In this document: piece by piece, positions 1-8,900 of the stretch | Layout of the letters: each line of letters begins with the position of its first letter | How positions within the stretch are numbered: position 1 is the stretch's first letter | Assembly (NCBI GenBank): GCA_001970855.1 | Contig: LSSN01000837.1 | Span: 1 to 11,074, forward strand | Reading direction: 5' to 3' | Origin: Smittium culicis | Taxonomy: Eukaryota > Kickxellomycota > Harpellomycetes > Harpellales > Legeriomycetaceae | Length of the DNA: 11,074 bases | The notes under the pieces: generated by a model | The model's database searches: none | Told to the model about the DNA's origin: nothing | The model's input: the letters and a program-made list of their open reading frames with translations, nothing else | Translations under genes and position numbers: made by a program

Positions 1-2
1 GG

Positions 3-1145
3 CACGAAATTCACTCCATTGACCACCAAAAAATCAACATATCAAAAACTGAAATAAATAATATTGAAAAATCTCTGGGCGCGAAAATTAGGCGCGAAAA
101 AAATCAAAAATTTCGATCCGCCAATTTCACTGGCCGAAAAAATCAAAAATTAAATTGCTCAAAAAACAGCACTCTGACGGTTATGAACTACAATATACGA
201 GACATAAAGAGTGTAAAAGAGGAACTTGAGCACTATCTGAATTTTTCAAAGTCGGATAGTGCTAAGCCCGATATCCTGGCACTCCAGGAAACATTTTTAA
301 CGAAAAAAACTTACCGCTGCCGCATACCAGGATACACCTGTATAGTGGCCAAAGCCGATCACGCAAAAGGTGGCACCGGTCTACTGCTGGCAGTAAAAAA
401 TAACATTGGACTAGAAATTAGCGAATATAAATCTGCACCGACTTGGCTATCTGGGATAGTCTCTGGGCGCACCAAAAATGGTGATAAATTCGAGCTTTTG
501 GTCACAAATGTGCACTTCCCAAACGCTGGAATTCGCAAAAAGCGGGCGATTTCCGAGCTTTTTGACAACTATAAAAATTTCAATAAAAAATTTAAAAAGC
601 AAATACTGCTGGGGGACTACATTATGGACACCCCGGCCTCAAAAAAGTTTACTCTGAAGCTTGGAACTGGGTTCCAACATGCAAAAGTGACCAACTCGAC
701 CGGGTCGAGGTACAATAAGAGTACTGTGGGCCGAATGATCGACCACATTTACTATGCTGGGCTCAACAGCCGCCCAAACTGGTGCATAGCGAATCGGTTT
801 TTAGACCTCTCCGACCACATGCCGATCACAGCGCAGTGGACATTGGACACTCTCGAGGTACCGGCGAAAAAAACAAAAATTAATGAGAAAAAATTATTAT
901 TGGCTGAAAATAATTTTGTCAGCCATAACCGATTTACAGTGCTAGCCTATACAGAAATGGGCCTAAATGAGCTTTGCGCTGGCCTAATCAATACCGTTTG
1001 GGATCAATCTGCTCGGCTCGGTGCGCTGGATGCACCTGGCGGAACCATAAAAACAGTGCTCTCGAAGAACATCATCAAAAAAATAAAAAAGCGACGAAAA
1101 AAATTTCAAAAATTAACGATGAATAATTGCCCAATCAGCGAATAA
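3..1145 (+). pseudogene. LINE ORF2 part 1: AP-endonuclease domain, catalytically degenerate
   Basis: This is the endonuclease/exonuclease/phosphatase-fold domain that nicks the genomic target. From the Met at 183 the reading gives MNYNIR (N-terminal active-site strand), the catalytic Glu in LQET (codon 288-290), GDY at 615-620, MIDHIYY (Asp codon 741-743) and the closing LSDHMPI (Asp-His codons 813-818). The expected Asn after GDY in the GD(F/Y)N motif is Ile (codon ATT, 621-623), one base from Asn AAT, so the domain is probably inactive. The Met at 183 is unlikely to be the true start: the same frame has no stop back to nt 3, and the fold normally begins just before the MNYNIR strand, so an N-terminal extension continues off the window. 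The segment ends at TAA 1143-1145, and the frame continues sensibly after it, so that stop is a lesion and not the natural end. The Lys-rich tail (residues about 225-320 from Met183) is the linker to the RT. Confidence 0.9.
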
Positions 1146-1928
1146 ATCAAATCCAAATCGAATGCAAATCAATCAATTAAGGCCGATAGAAAAGCCCAGC
1201 ACGCCAAAAGTATAAAAAAAATCGCCTATCAGATTATGAACAACGATTCGAAATCCAATTGGCGTTATATCAAATCATACACTGGGAAATCGTTCCAAAG
1301 CATCGCCGATGGCCCGGTGTACAACAAAAATAAAAATTTAAATACTGAAAAACATCAAAAAATAAAAATCTGGACAAATCATTTTGGCGATCTGGCCAAA
1401 GAAACTACTGGGAACAGCCGAACTGCCGATAAGTGGGGAAATCTCATCTCTAGCGACTGTGACTATTACCCAGAGTGTGATAGCACTATACTTTGGTCAG
1501 ATATCACTGATGCACTTCGTGATACACCAAATAATAAAGCTCCGGGAGCTGACGGTGTGCCATCTGAGGTATGGAAACTAGTGATGGCCGAGCCATCACC
1601 CACATCCTCACTAACAAAATTAATAAACAAAATTATCAACCTAATGTATGAAACTGGGGATATAACCCAGTGCCTAGAAACATCAGTGGTAGTCCCGGTA
1701 CCTAAAAAAGGTGACCTGAAGGACCCAGATAATTACAGAGGGATATCACTGATCCCAACATTGGCGAAACTGATGGCCAAAATTGTGTCCACCAAGCTCA
1801 CCAAAATCGATACGAAATACAATATATTGGCAAAAGAGCAAGCTGGATTTAGGAATTTCGAGGAGTGTGCGGGCCAAGCAACCACTCTATACGAAATAGT
1901 ATGCCGGCGTAAAATTCAGAACAAGTAA
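1146..1928 (+). pseudogene. LINE ORF2 part 2: RT fingers (N-terminal motifs)
   Basis: In-frame continuation of the endonuclease segment. A Met occurs at 1236, but the 30 codons before it are open and read like the normal Lys/Ser-rich linker, so no new start is needed. RT fingers motifs are clear: NNKAPGADGVPSEVW (about 1530-1575), VVVPVPKKGD followed by NYRGISL (about 1687-1750), and AKEQAGFRNFEEC (about 1831-1868). These bind template and incoming nucleotide in LINE-type RTs. The segment ends at TAA 1926-1928, just before motif A. CAA to TAA would be the simplest origin (inference). There is no sign of an insertion or deletion, because motif A follows in the same frame. Confidence 0.9.
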
Positions 1929-2741
1929 ACATGGCTGTGCTATATCTACTATAGCAAGGCCTACGACCGGGTCCCCCACATGGCCCTACTGCATAAACTG
2001 CGATCAGTGGGAATTTGGGGCAAACTTCTCAATATGATCAAGGACATGTATGATGCCCCGAAAATCGCAGATAGAGTTGGAAATGTAGTTTCCAACTCCA
2101 CAGAATACCTCTTTGGACTGCTGTGAGGGTGCCCAGCCTCGCCGATACTCTTCGATTTCTACATCAACGATATATTCAAGGGCGTACGAGGTCTGCGGGT
2201 GCCTGGGCTCACCTCACGAATACCAGGACTAATATTTGCTGATGATACCGTGCTATTGGCCGAATCATCAGAGGAGCTACAAGATGCACTGAACACCATA
2301 ACCGAATGGTCTGACAATTGGGAAATGGCTGTGAATGCCTCCAAGAGCGGGATTATGACTATAAACGGGGATTTGACCTCTGATATGACCCTTAAGGGCC
2401 AAAAAGTCGACTCCACCGACCAGTACACCTACTTGGGCTATATTATGAATAGCAAGTGGGATGTATCTGGGACGATCAAAAACAACAAGAATAAGGTCAG
2501 GAAGGCTGTATACGCTGCCTACAGCTTCCTGAGACGGTCTGATGTGCTCACAGCACTAAAAATAAAGTTCATCAATTCGGTTCTGATGCAGATTGGATGT
2601 TACGGTGGGGAGACATTTGGCATGAGAAAATCCAGATGCAAGCCCATACAGATAGAAATCGACAAGGCAATCCGAATGGTTGCCAACGTCGAAAAGTCAG
2701 CGGCCATGGAGCGCTTCAAGGATGAACTGGGCATAACCTAA
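1929..2741 (+). pseudogene. LINE ORF2 part 3: RT palm, motif A Asp lost, internal TGA
   Basis: In-frame continuation carrying the RT palm. Motif A reads CYIYYSKAYDRVPH, where related RTs have an Asp in the third position of the IDYSKA stretch. The codon at 1947-1949 is TAC (Tyr), so one of the metal-binding aspartates is missing. Motif B, GCPASPILFDFYINDI (about 2127-2175), is directly preceded by an in-frame TGA at 2124-2126, where most LINE RTs have Arg or Gln. Motif C is intact as IFADDTVLLAESSEE, Asp-Asp codons 2241-2246. Motif D (AVNASKSGIMTI) and the thumb-proximal YTYLGYIMNS follow. A GTG or internal Met near 2199 is not a believable start. The segment ends at TAA 2739-2741, again with the frame continuing. 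Confidence 0.9.
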
Positions 2742-3206
2742 GTGTTCATGCGCACCAGCACAGCTCGTGAGCGTGCATACCATAAGTGGCCAACATCAAA
2801 AACATGGATCGCCGACCTCATCAAGGTTCCGATGAAGGCCCGGATGGCCACCTGGGTGACCGGGAGCGCCCGGTGGATCAAAAAATTTTGCTCTCATGAT
2901 TCAATCGGTCAGACTATCATCACGATAGTCGACCGTAAACGACGAAATAACCGGTCTGTCATCCACCGGTGGACGGTGGACCGAAAAATCGGCAATAAAG
3001 GCAACTGGGTTGACCTTCAAGTAATGTATCCGGACCTGGTGCTGGGCCTTCAGGACATTGGAAAAATGCGTATGGGCACATTCCGGACCGCCCAGCGCCT
3101 GTCGAACATGAAAATCGTCGACCAAAAATTTAAAATTTTTTGCCCCTGCTGCAACTTGTGTGTGCCTGAGACGGTCGACCACATAATTCTGAGCTGCAGC
3201 TGGTGA
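2742..3206 (+). pseudogene. LINE ORF2 part 4: C-terminal region with Cys/His knuckle
   Basis: In-frame continuation after the 2739 stop. It is a basic, Trp-rich stretch (ARMATWVTGSARWIKKF) typical of the region beyond the RT thumb. A Cys/His cluster follows: Cys codons at 3141, 3147, 3150 and 3159, His at 3180 and Cys at 3195. It can be read as C-x2-C-x9-H-x4-C within CPCC...ETVDHIILSC. LINE ORF2 proteins often end in such a knuckle, thought to bind nucleic acid. The TGA at 3204 follows SCSW directly. Coding-like sequence continues past it, so this may be another lesion and not the natural terminus. No RNase H domain is seen. Confidence 0.82.
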
Positions 3207-3520
3207 CGAAATCACCATTCATCGACGATCGGCCGGTTCATACCGACGCCGATCCGCTCTGACGAAAAAAATTTACTTTCGAATTTCAACGAAGCCCGGT
3301 TGGGGCTAGTTGGAAAACTCCTTGGGGGGAGTCTAAACAATCTTTGAGCCAGCTTCATTCTGGCACAGCCAATCAAAATTTTGAGCTGGAAACAGCCAAA
3401 TTTTTGAACAGCATCCGCGTGCCCAGAACACTTATACTGCAAAGTATAAGCGATTCACCAGCCCCCTTGAACCAATGCCCAGTGGGTATGGAGCTGCTAG
3501 AGTGGTGGAGGGGGGTCATA
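3207..3520 (+). other. LINE 3' end: possible last codons and 3' UTR
   Basis: The same frame stays open from 3207 to the TGA at 3345-3347. It reads plausibly as protein, ending GLVGKLLGGSLNNL, and then meets stops at 3405, 3447 and 3468, so coding must be over by then. The rest, to about 3520, keeps the LINE's higher GC and ends in a G-rich stretch (GTGGTGGAGGGGGG), after which the base composition drops sharply. I read 3207-3344 as probable C-terminal coding remnant and 3348-3520 as 3' UTR. Both assignments are inference. Confidence 0.5.
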
Positions 3521-4895
3521 TGAAAAGATTTTATATTTATTCATATACACAATTTATATAATTTTTTTTATACATTTACTTGTATAATTACAAATAATCA
3601 CTAGTAGATTAAGAAATTTTTATCGCGATTTATAATTTTTTAAATTTCTCTTTTCACTCTTTAATTGATTATACTATTCATATTGTTTGTTTTGATTGTA
3701 TTTGTAAAAGTTTTTAAAAATCTATATATACGTACTATCGAACTCAATTACCTAGTAATTTTCAATTAATAATTGATAATTTATATTTATGTTTCTTTGT
3801 GAGAATCATAACCATTTTCCGTAATCAGATTCTCTCAAATAACATATTAATATCTCTTATGATACAGATTTTATTATAATATCATGTATTTGATTCAATT
3901 AACCATATTTTTTCTTGTTTAATTATCAATTATGTTTCACATGTTTAATTTTCAATTATTTTTTCGTTTACTTCTAACTTATTTGCTTTTTTATTTTAAT
4001 ATGCTCATACTTTCTATTCTTTTCTTAACTATATGAAACTTACGCCTCATAACATTTTTATACTATATAATTGAAATTAATATATTTTGAAAGATAGTAT
4101 GTCTTATGAAACCTCTCCAGAAAAGCAAATTAAGCTATGTTTTCTTTTCCCATCTAGGGTTCAATAAACTCTTCCTCTATTACATTCTAATTAAATTTTT
4201 CAATTGATATATTCTGGCCATATCTCACACTTGAAATCGAGCTCAGATATAAAAATAGAGTTTTTTTGATATTTTTTATATTTGAAAGTGCTATACATAT
4301 AGTAACATTAGTTAATTTGATGTAGGATATTCCGATAAATAATAAAGTATGATATTTAGTTATTATCAATGACTTATCCCCTCTAACTTTTTATGCTAAT
4401 AATATTATTTAAAAAAAATAGAATACAAGCTATATTTATAATTAATAGACATATCTAATTGCGATACAAATAGTTTGATTTAAAATTATTTTTTTACATA
4501 AAAATTGCGGGGCTCATCCCATATTCTCAGTATTTCGTGTAATTTTTTCCTTTCCTTTTTTTAATAAATTAGCCTAAGCTATGATTATAAATAATAACCC
4601 TGGTTGATTAATAAATAATATTAATAAAAATATAGACAAAGATTATGCAAAAAGAAATTTATTTCTACATCTCAAATTATTTACAGTTTAGCGTGATTGA
4701 GATACAACTAGAAGCATTTCAATTTTAGGAAGAGAGATAAAGAGGTTGCCAGCTCTTTAGTATTTTTCTAAGGCGCGGGTTTGGTTTTGACTTGCTATAA
4801 TCTTGTATTATTGGGTTTTGTGTTATTTTATATCTACTGAAACAAAAATATATTCAATCTTAACTTAGGATATAAAATTATGTTTTTAGCTCCTA
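3521..4895. other. AT-rich intergenic DNA without recognisable gene
   Basis: Very AT-rich sequence with frequent stops in all frames. The longest open stretch (4187-4369, - strand) is low-complexity Ile/Thr/Ser-rich with no motif and is rejected as a gene. I see no tRNA, no clear retroelement coding remnant and no long tandem repeat. Short homopolymer and TA-rich runs are what base composition predicts. Confidence 0.6.
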
Positions 4896-4901
4896 TTTTA
4901 T

Positions 4902-5093
4902 CTCTTTCCTGTTCAACACGCTTTTAAAAAAACCAAATTTCATGATTCGTTTATGGTTTATAATGAAATCTATTATTTGATTTTTAACTACAATATGTCC
5001 AATATTATTTAAAATATCGGAATTAAATTCTTTTTATTGAGTTCTGTTGGCTATATTTTGTTGATCAAAAATTGTCTACCGCTCGGGGAAGGG
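4902..5093 (+). mobile_element. TTAA-flanked MITE-like element, copy A (192 bp)
   Basis: A 192-bp body lies between a degraded TTAT (4898-4901) and a perfect TTAA (5094-5097). The right end, read on the - strand, is TTAACCCTTCCCCG. This matches the left end of copy C (TTAACCCTTTCCCG) at 13 of 14 bases. Its own left end is a transition-decayed version (CTCTTTCCTGTTCAACACG against CCCTTTCCCGTCCAACACT). The body has the same length as copy C and lines up with it throughout, and its right 100 bp resembles copy B closely, sharing CGGAATTAAA, GTTGGCTATATTT and TCTACCGC. It has no coding capacity. TTAA flanks and CCC-starting ends are characteristic of piggyBac-type elements, so I infer a non-autonomous member. 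No transposase is present in the window. Confidence 0.62.
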
Positions 5094-5097
5094 TTAA

Positions 5098-5282
5098 CTT
5101 TTTCTCGTCTAACTCTAAAAAAATGAATTTATTGCTTCGTATATGATTGTAAGCAAATATATTATTCGCTGTTATTCAGCAATAAACCAATATTCTATAA
5201 CGCCTCGGAATTAAAGTATTTTAATTGACCATAGTTGGCTATATTTAGAGGTTAAAAAAATAATCTACCGCCCGTGAAAGGG
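5098..5282 (+). mobile_element. TTAA-flanked MITE-like element, copy B (185 bp)
   Basis: This copy abuts copy A and shares its TTAA (5094-5097); on the right it ends at TTAA 5283-5286. Its right end on the - strand, TTTTAACCCTTTCACG, matches the left end of copy C at 15 of 16 bases. The left end, TTAACTTTTTCTCG, differs from the consensus only by C-to-T changes. The right half aligns to copy A by eye at roughly three quarters identity. The distance between the right ends of A and B is 189 bp, so the pair looks like a head-to-tail tandem. No ORF. Confidence 0.62.
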
Positions 5283-5286
5283 TTAA

Positions 5287-5819
5287 AATGAATCTTTTGG
5301 TCGTGAAAAATGGCTAGTCGCTCTATATGATAAATTTATGCACTAGTTCTCTAATAAAAAAAAAAGTATTTATAAGCAAGAGTATAATATTAGATATAAA
5401 AAAGACTTTTTATAGAATTATGTACGTAATTTCCAAAATCAGTTTAGCATTAGTCTGCTCAAGTACTTGAATTAAAAAAAAAGAATATTAGATAGGTAGT
5501 TAACGACATATAGCGATTTTATCACAATTCTTTTTATAGGGAGATCGTGCTATATTTTTATACTTTTTCATAAATTTTTATTTTTTATTTTGGAGATTCT
5601 TTTTAAAGAGCGGAACAATTTATACTAGAAATTTCCGTTCACTTCAAGTTTTATTTAGGTTTTAAATTCAATTAGTATCTACTATCAATTGGATTAAACA
5701 CCCTATTCAATAATATCAATTAAAAATTATTATAAATAAAATTACAAGAAAAAAAAGTACCTCTGACCATGAGAATTTCGCTTATGATAGAAAAAAGCAT
5801 ACATCATACAAAGCGTTTC
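5287..5819. other. AT-rich intergenic DNA without recognisable gene
   Basis: No convincing open frame, RNA gene or repeat found. A few poly(A) runs (for example near 5358 and 5474) fit the base composition. Confidence 0.55.
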
Positions 5820-5838
5820 AAAAAAAAAATTTTTTTTT
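5820..5838. repeat. Poly(A)-poly(T) palindromic run downstream of HMG-CoA reductase
   Basis: Ten A directly followed by nine T, about 135-150 bp downstream of the reductase stop (reductase lies on the - strand). The run is self-complementary. It could act as a U-rich downstream element for 3' end formation or as a nucleosome-excluding tract; either role is inference. Confidence 0.5.
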
Positions 5839-5871
5839 CTTACTATAGCAATAAAATTTGAAGCAAAAAAA

Positions 5872-5877
5872 TGTATT
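5872..5877 (-). terminator. Candidate polyadenylation signal (AATACA variant)
   Basis: On the - strand this reads AATACA followed at once by a T run, about 95 nt beyond the reductase stop. No canonical AATAAA occurs on the - strand between the stop and about 5657; the first is at 5651-5656, over 300 nt away. The variant is therefore the nearest plausible signal. Weak evidence. Confidence 0.3.
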
Positions 5878-5971
5878 ATCAAACAATAAAAAGCCATGCT
5901 AGCTAAAATGAGATAAAAATAAAAGACAAAGAGAAAAATAAAAGTTGAAGAATGGTAGCAAAGTTAGTAGG

Positions 5972-8900
5972 CTAGTTATTTGGCTTTCTGTTGAGTTTGA
6001 TATGACTTTTGACTAAATCGCCAGTAGTTAGAGCAGCAAGTAAACTTAGTTCGCCTGCCATAACTGTACCAGCAATTATTTTAGCTAGGCGTTGAGCATT
6101 AGCTCCAGGAGTTTCGTAGTTAGGGCCTAAACATCCTAGCATGGATAAGCAACTCTGTTGTGGTTTTAGCCCAGTTCCTCCACCTATAGTACCAACTTCA
6201 ATACAAGGCATGGTAACGCTAATAACTAGATCGTCGCCTTTTTGTTCCATAAATGTGAGGCACATTGAAGATTCGACATTTTGAGCAGGATCTTGACCAG
6301 TAGCTAAGAAAATAGCAGTCAGGATATTAGATGCGTGGGCATTAAATCCTCCCATAGCGCCAGCCATTGAGGATCCAACTAGATTCTTCTTGGTGTTGAC
6401 TTCTACTAGACGAGAAACGGTTGTTTTTAAAACACTTGATACAATTGATTCAGGGATAACAGCTTCTGCAACAATGGACTTGCCACGGCCTTCAATCCAA
6501 TTTATTGAGGCAGGTTTTTTGTCAGTGCAGTAATTTCCACTAATTGATATGACTTTTGAGCCTTCAAACTTTTCTAGAATTAGACGCAAAGATTTTTCGC
6601 AACCTTTAGATATCATATTCATTCCCATTGCATCGCCGGTAAAAGTTTTAAAGCGAATAAAGCAAAGACGTCCTGCGAGAGTAGTTTTTATGCTTAAGAG
6701 TTTAGCAAATCTGGAAGTTGATTCAAATGATTCTTTCAATTCTTGGAAACCATCTTCACTGTCTAGCCACATTTTTAGTTCATAAGCAGATTTTAAGTTA
6801 ACCATTTCTAAGCATGGGCCTCTTGTCATACCATCATTTACTAAAAAGCTTGAAACTCCACCACTTAAAGAGATGGCCTTACATCCTCTGCTAGTAGATG
6901 CAATAAGAGCGCCTTCTGTAGTAGCCATGGGAATATATAGACTTTCGTCATTTATGAGTAAAGGACCAGCCATCCCAACGGGAATGGGCATAAACCCAAC
7001 AACATTTTCACAGCATTGGCCGACAACTGAAGAGTAATCATAGTTTTCGTATGGTAAAACATTAATTTCATCAACGTTAAACCCAGTTTTACTAAAGGTA
7101 ACAATCCTTCTTACTTTGACGGCGCGAGTAGGATCTTTAAGTTTTCCTTCTAAAGCATACTGTTGGATAAAACCAAAGTTAACTAAGTCAACGATCTCTT
7201 GATCGAGAAGGTTCTCGGGGCCACAGGTGCTTAGAAGCTCTAGCTTAGATTTTAAGAAATTTGTTGAGACCTCGTCGAGCTTGCCATCTTTGTTAAAAGT
7301 GAGAGCAACCGTATCGATTTTTTGCAAATCATTGGAGTTTGATTCTGTTTCGATTTCAATACTTTCATCTGATATAGAAAGTATCTTTTTGGCAGTCAAT
7401 TCGGGTGAGTCTGGTTCATCGGTGTTGCTTTCGTCAGTATTTGACGAAGATACATTAGTGCTAAGAGAAACACTACTGTTTGAAGATGAGAGCGAATCAT
7501 TAATTTTCTGTAAGCCTAAATAGCTCAAAACAGTTTTTGTCTTACGGCGAGTGTTTTTAGTTGCCTTAGAAGCGACTTGCTTTCTCAAAAGAACAAAGTA
7601 AATGTTTAAAAAGACAGAAATAGCGAGTACAAAAAACAAGTGAACTGGTTTAATGGTAGAATTGATGAGTTCAGATAACAGACCTAATGTGAATGGGTAA
7701 GGCGAAGTACTATCATTAGAGCTTTGGGAAATAGCGGACTTGAGTACATATTTTGCAGGGATGTTAATTGAGAGATTTAGGGGGAACTTGATAGAAGAAA
7801 GCTGAGAAATATTTAATATGATTGGTTTAATGAAGCTATCTATTTGTGATGATCCAGACGAGTCAAAGTCGAAAGATTTTGAAATGACATTTTTAGGTAT
7901 ACTTGCGAAGTTTTTATAAGAGAATTTGAGGTCCATGAAGTTCATTAGAAGAAATCCAAAGATACCTAATAGCTTTATCCTTGAGATTAGTTTAGTATCC
8001 TTGTGAGAAGCTTCAGAGATTAGGGTTTTATAGTTTATTGACTTCAAAACATCAGATTTTGCAGAGGGTTTTTTCAAAGCAGATATTCTGGATTGCAAAA
8101 GGTTAATTTTTAAAGTTAGGATTGAGGTATAGGTAGTAAACATGAAGAGTACATCAAAAGAGAGGACCAGAATTGCGAATGAGCATGCAGATCTGATACT
8201 TTCTATTCCGGACATGCATCCAGAGGCAAGGATGGCAAATTCAAAGGCATAGCTACGTACTAATGAGGAAAGACAATTATCGATACCATTTTCAACAAGT
8301 TTATTGGATGTAATAGGGCTTGTATTATTATTTCTGGAGTTAGAAATAGGTGATTTAAGAGAGTTTGAAGACTTGAAGTTCTGAACAAAAGATAACAATA
8401 CTGATCTTGCAAGAGCGATGTGTTTATCAAAGCCATGACAGATGAATAGGAATGGTAAGCTTTCAGATAGTAAAACAGATTCGATTTCTATGCTAAAGAT
8501 TTTGAAAGTAAACAAAGCAAGAGATACGGAAGCAACTTGAATTATGACTACGGTGATTCCTAAAGAAAACTTGGAGCCAAAGCTTCTCATGGTAGAGAAG
8601 AGTTGAATAAGGAAAGCCATTAAGATGGAGTATGTGAATAAGACTAGTGATATTTCAGAGGGATTGGTCTCAGATATCAAATTAGAAACTCTCCACAAAA
8701 GATTTTGACCGATAACAGCAAGTAGAGGAAAGCCAGAACGATCTTCAATAAATAGGGAAGAAATTTTTTGATTGGAGTCAGAAAAAGAGACAGAAGAATC
8801 AATAAAGGTGTCAGGAACGTTTGATTTAGCGTGATCCCACCAAGCGGAGGCTTGAGCTTTTTGGGAGGCGGAGTTAGTGTTTAAGTATATGGCGACGATT

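Larger units (their letters stand above)
1..3520 (+). mobile_element. Non-LTR retrotransposon (LINE), decayed, cut by the left window edge
   Basis: A single + frame encodes, in order, an apurinic-type endonuclease, a LINE-class reverse transcriptase and a C-terminal Cys/His knuckle, the order of ORF2 in APE-type LINEs. Elements of this kind nick target DNA and copy their RNA at the nick. This copy has in-frame stops at 1143, 1926, 2124, 2739 and 3204 and altered catalytic residues in both enzymes, so it should be unable to move by itself. The frame is open from nt 3, so more of the element lies to the left; any ORF1 and the 5' end are not visible. The right boundary is inferred from an abrupt change from GC-richer sequence to AT-rich DNA just after a G run near 3510-3517. 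I see no poly(A) tail there and no target-site duplication, since the left flank is absent. Clade is not assigned. Confidence 0.93.

Noticed and set aside
359..568. 69-aa open frame on the - strand inside the endonuclease
   Set aside because: Antisense shadow of the LINE coding frame; no motif.
1384..1581. 65-aa open frame on the + strand overlapping the RT
   Set aside because: Lies in another frame over a region whose true frame carries conserved RT motifs.
2159..2428. 89-aa open frame on the - strand over the RT palm
   Set aside because: Antisense of the FADD-containing region.
1143..2741. Stop codon reassignment as an explanation for the TAA and TGA in the LINE
   Set aside because: The reductase gene in the same window reads through 1161 codons without any internal TAA, TAG or TGA, and both stop types occur in the LINE, so decay is simpler.
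2901..3442. Two open frames on the - strand (105 and 76 aa) over the LINE C-terminus and 3' UTR
   Set aside because: Antisense of the knuckle region, no recognisable domain.
4187..4369. 60-aa open frame in AT-rich DNA, - strand
   Set aside because: Low complexity, no motif, no promoter context; expected by chance at this composition.
6549..7523. Open frames on the + strand (78 and 98 aa) within the reductase gene
   Set aside because: Antisense shadows of a clearly coding strand.
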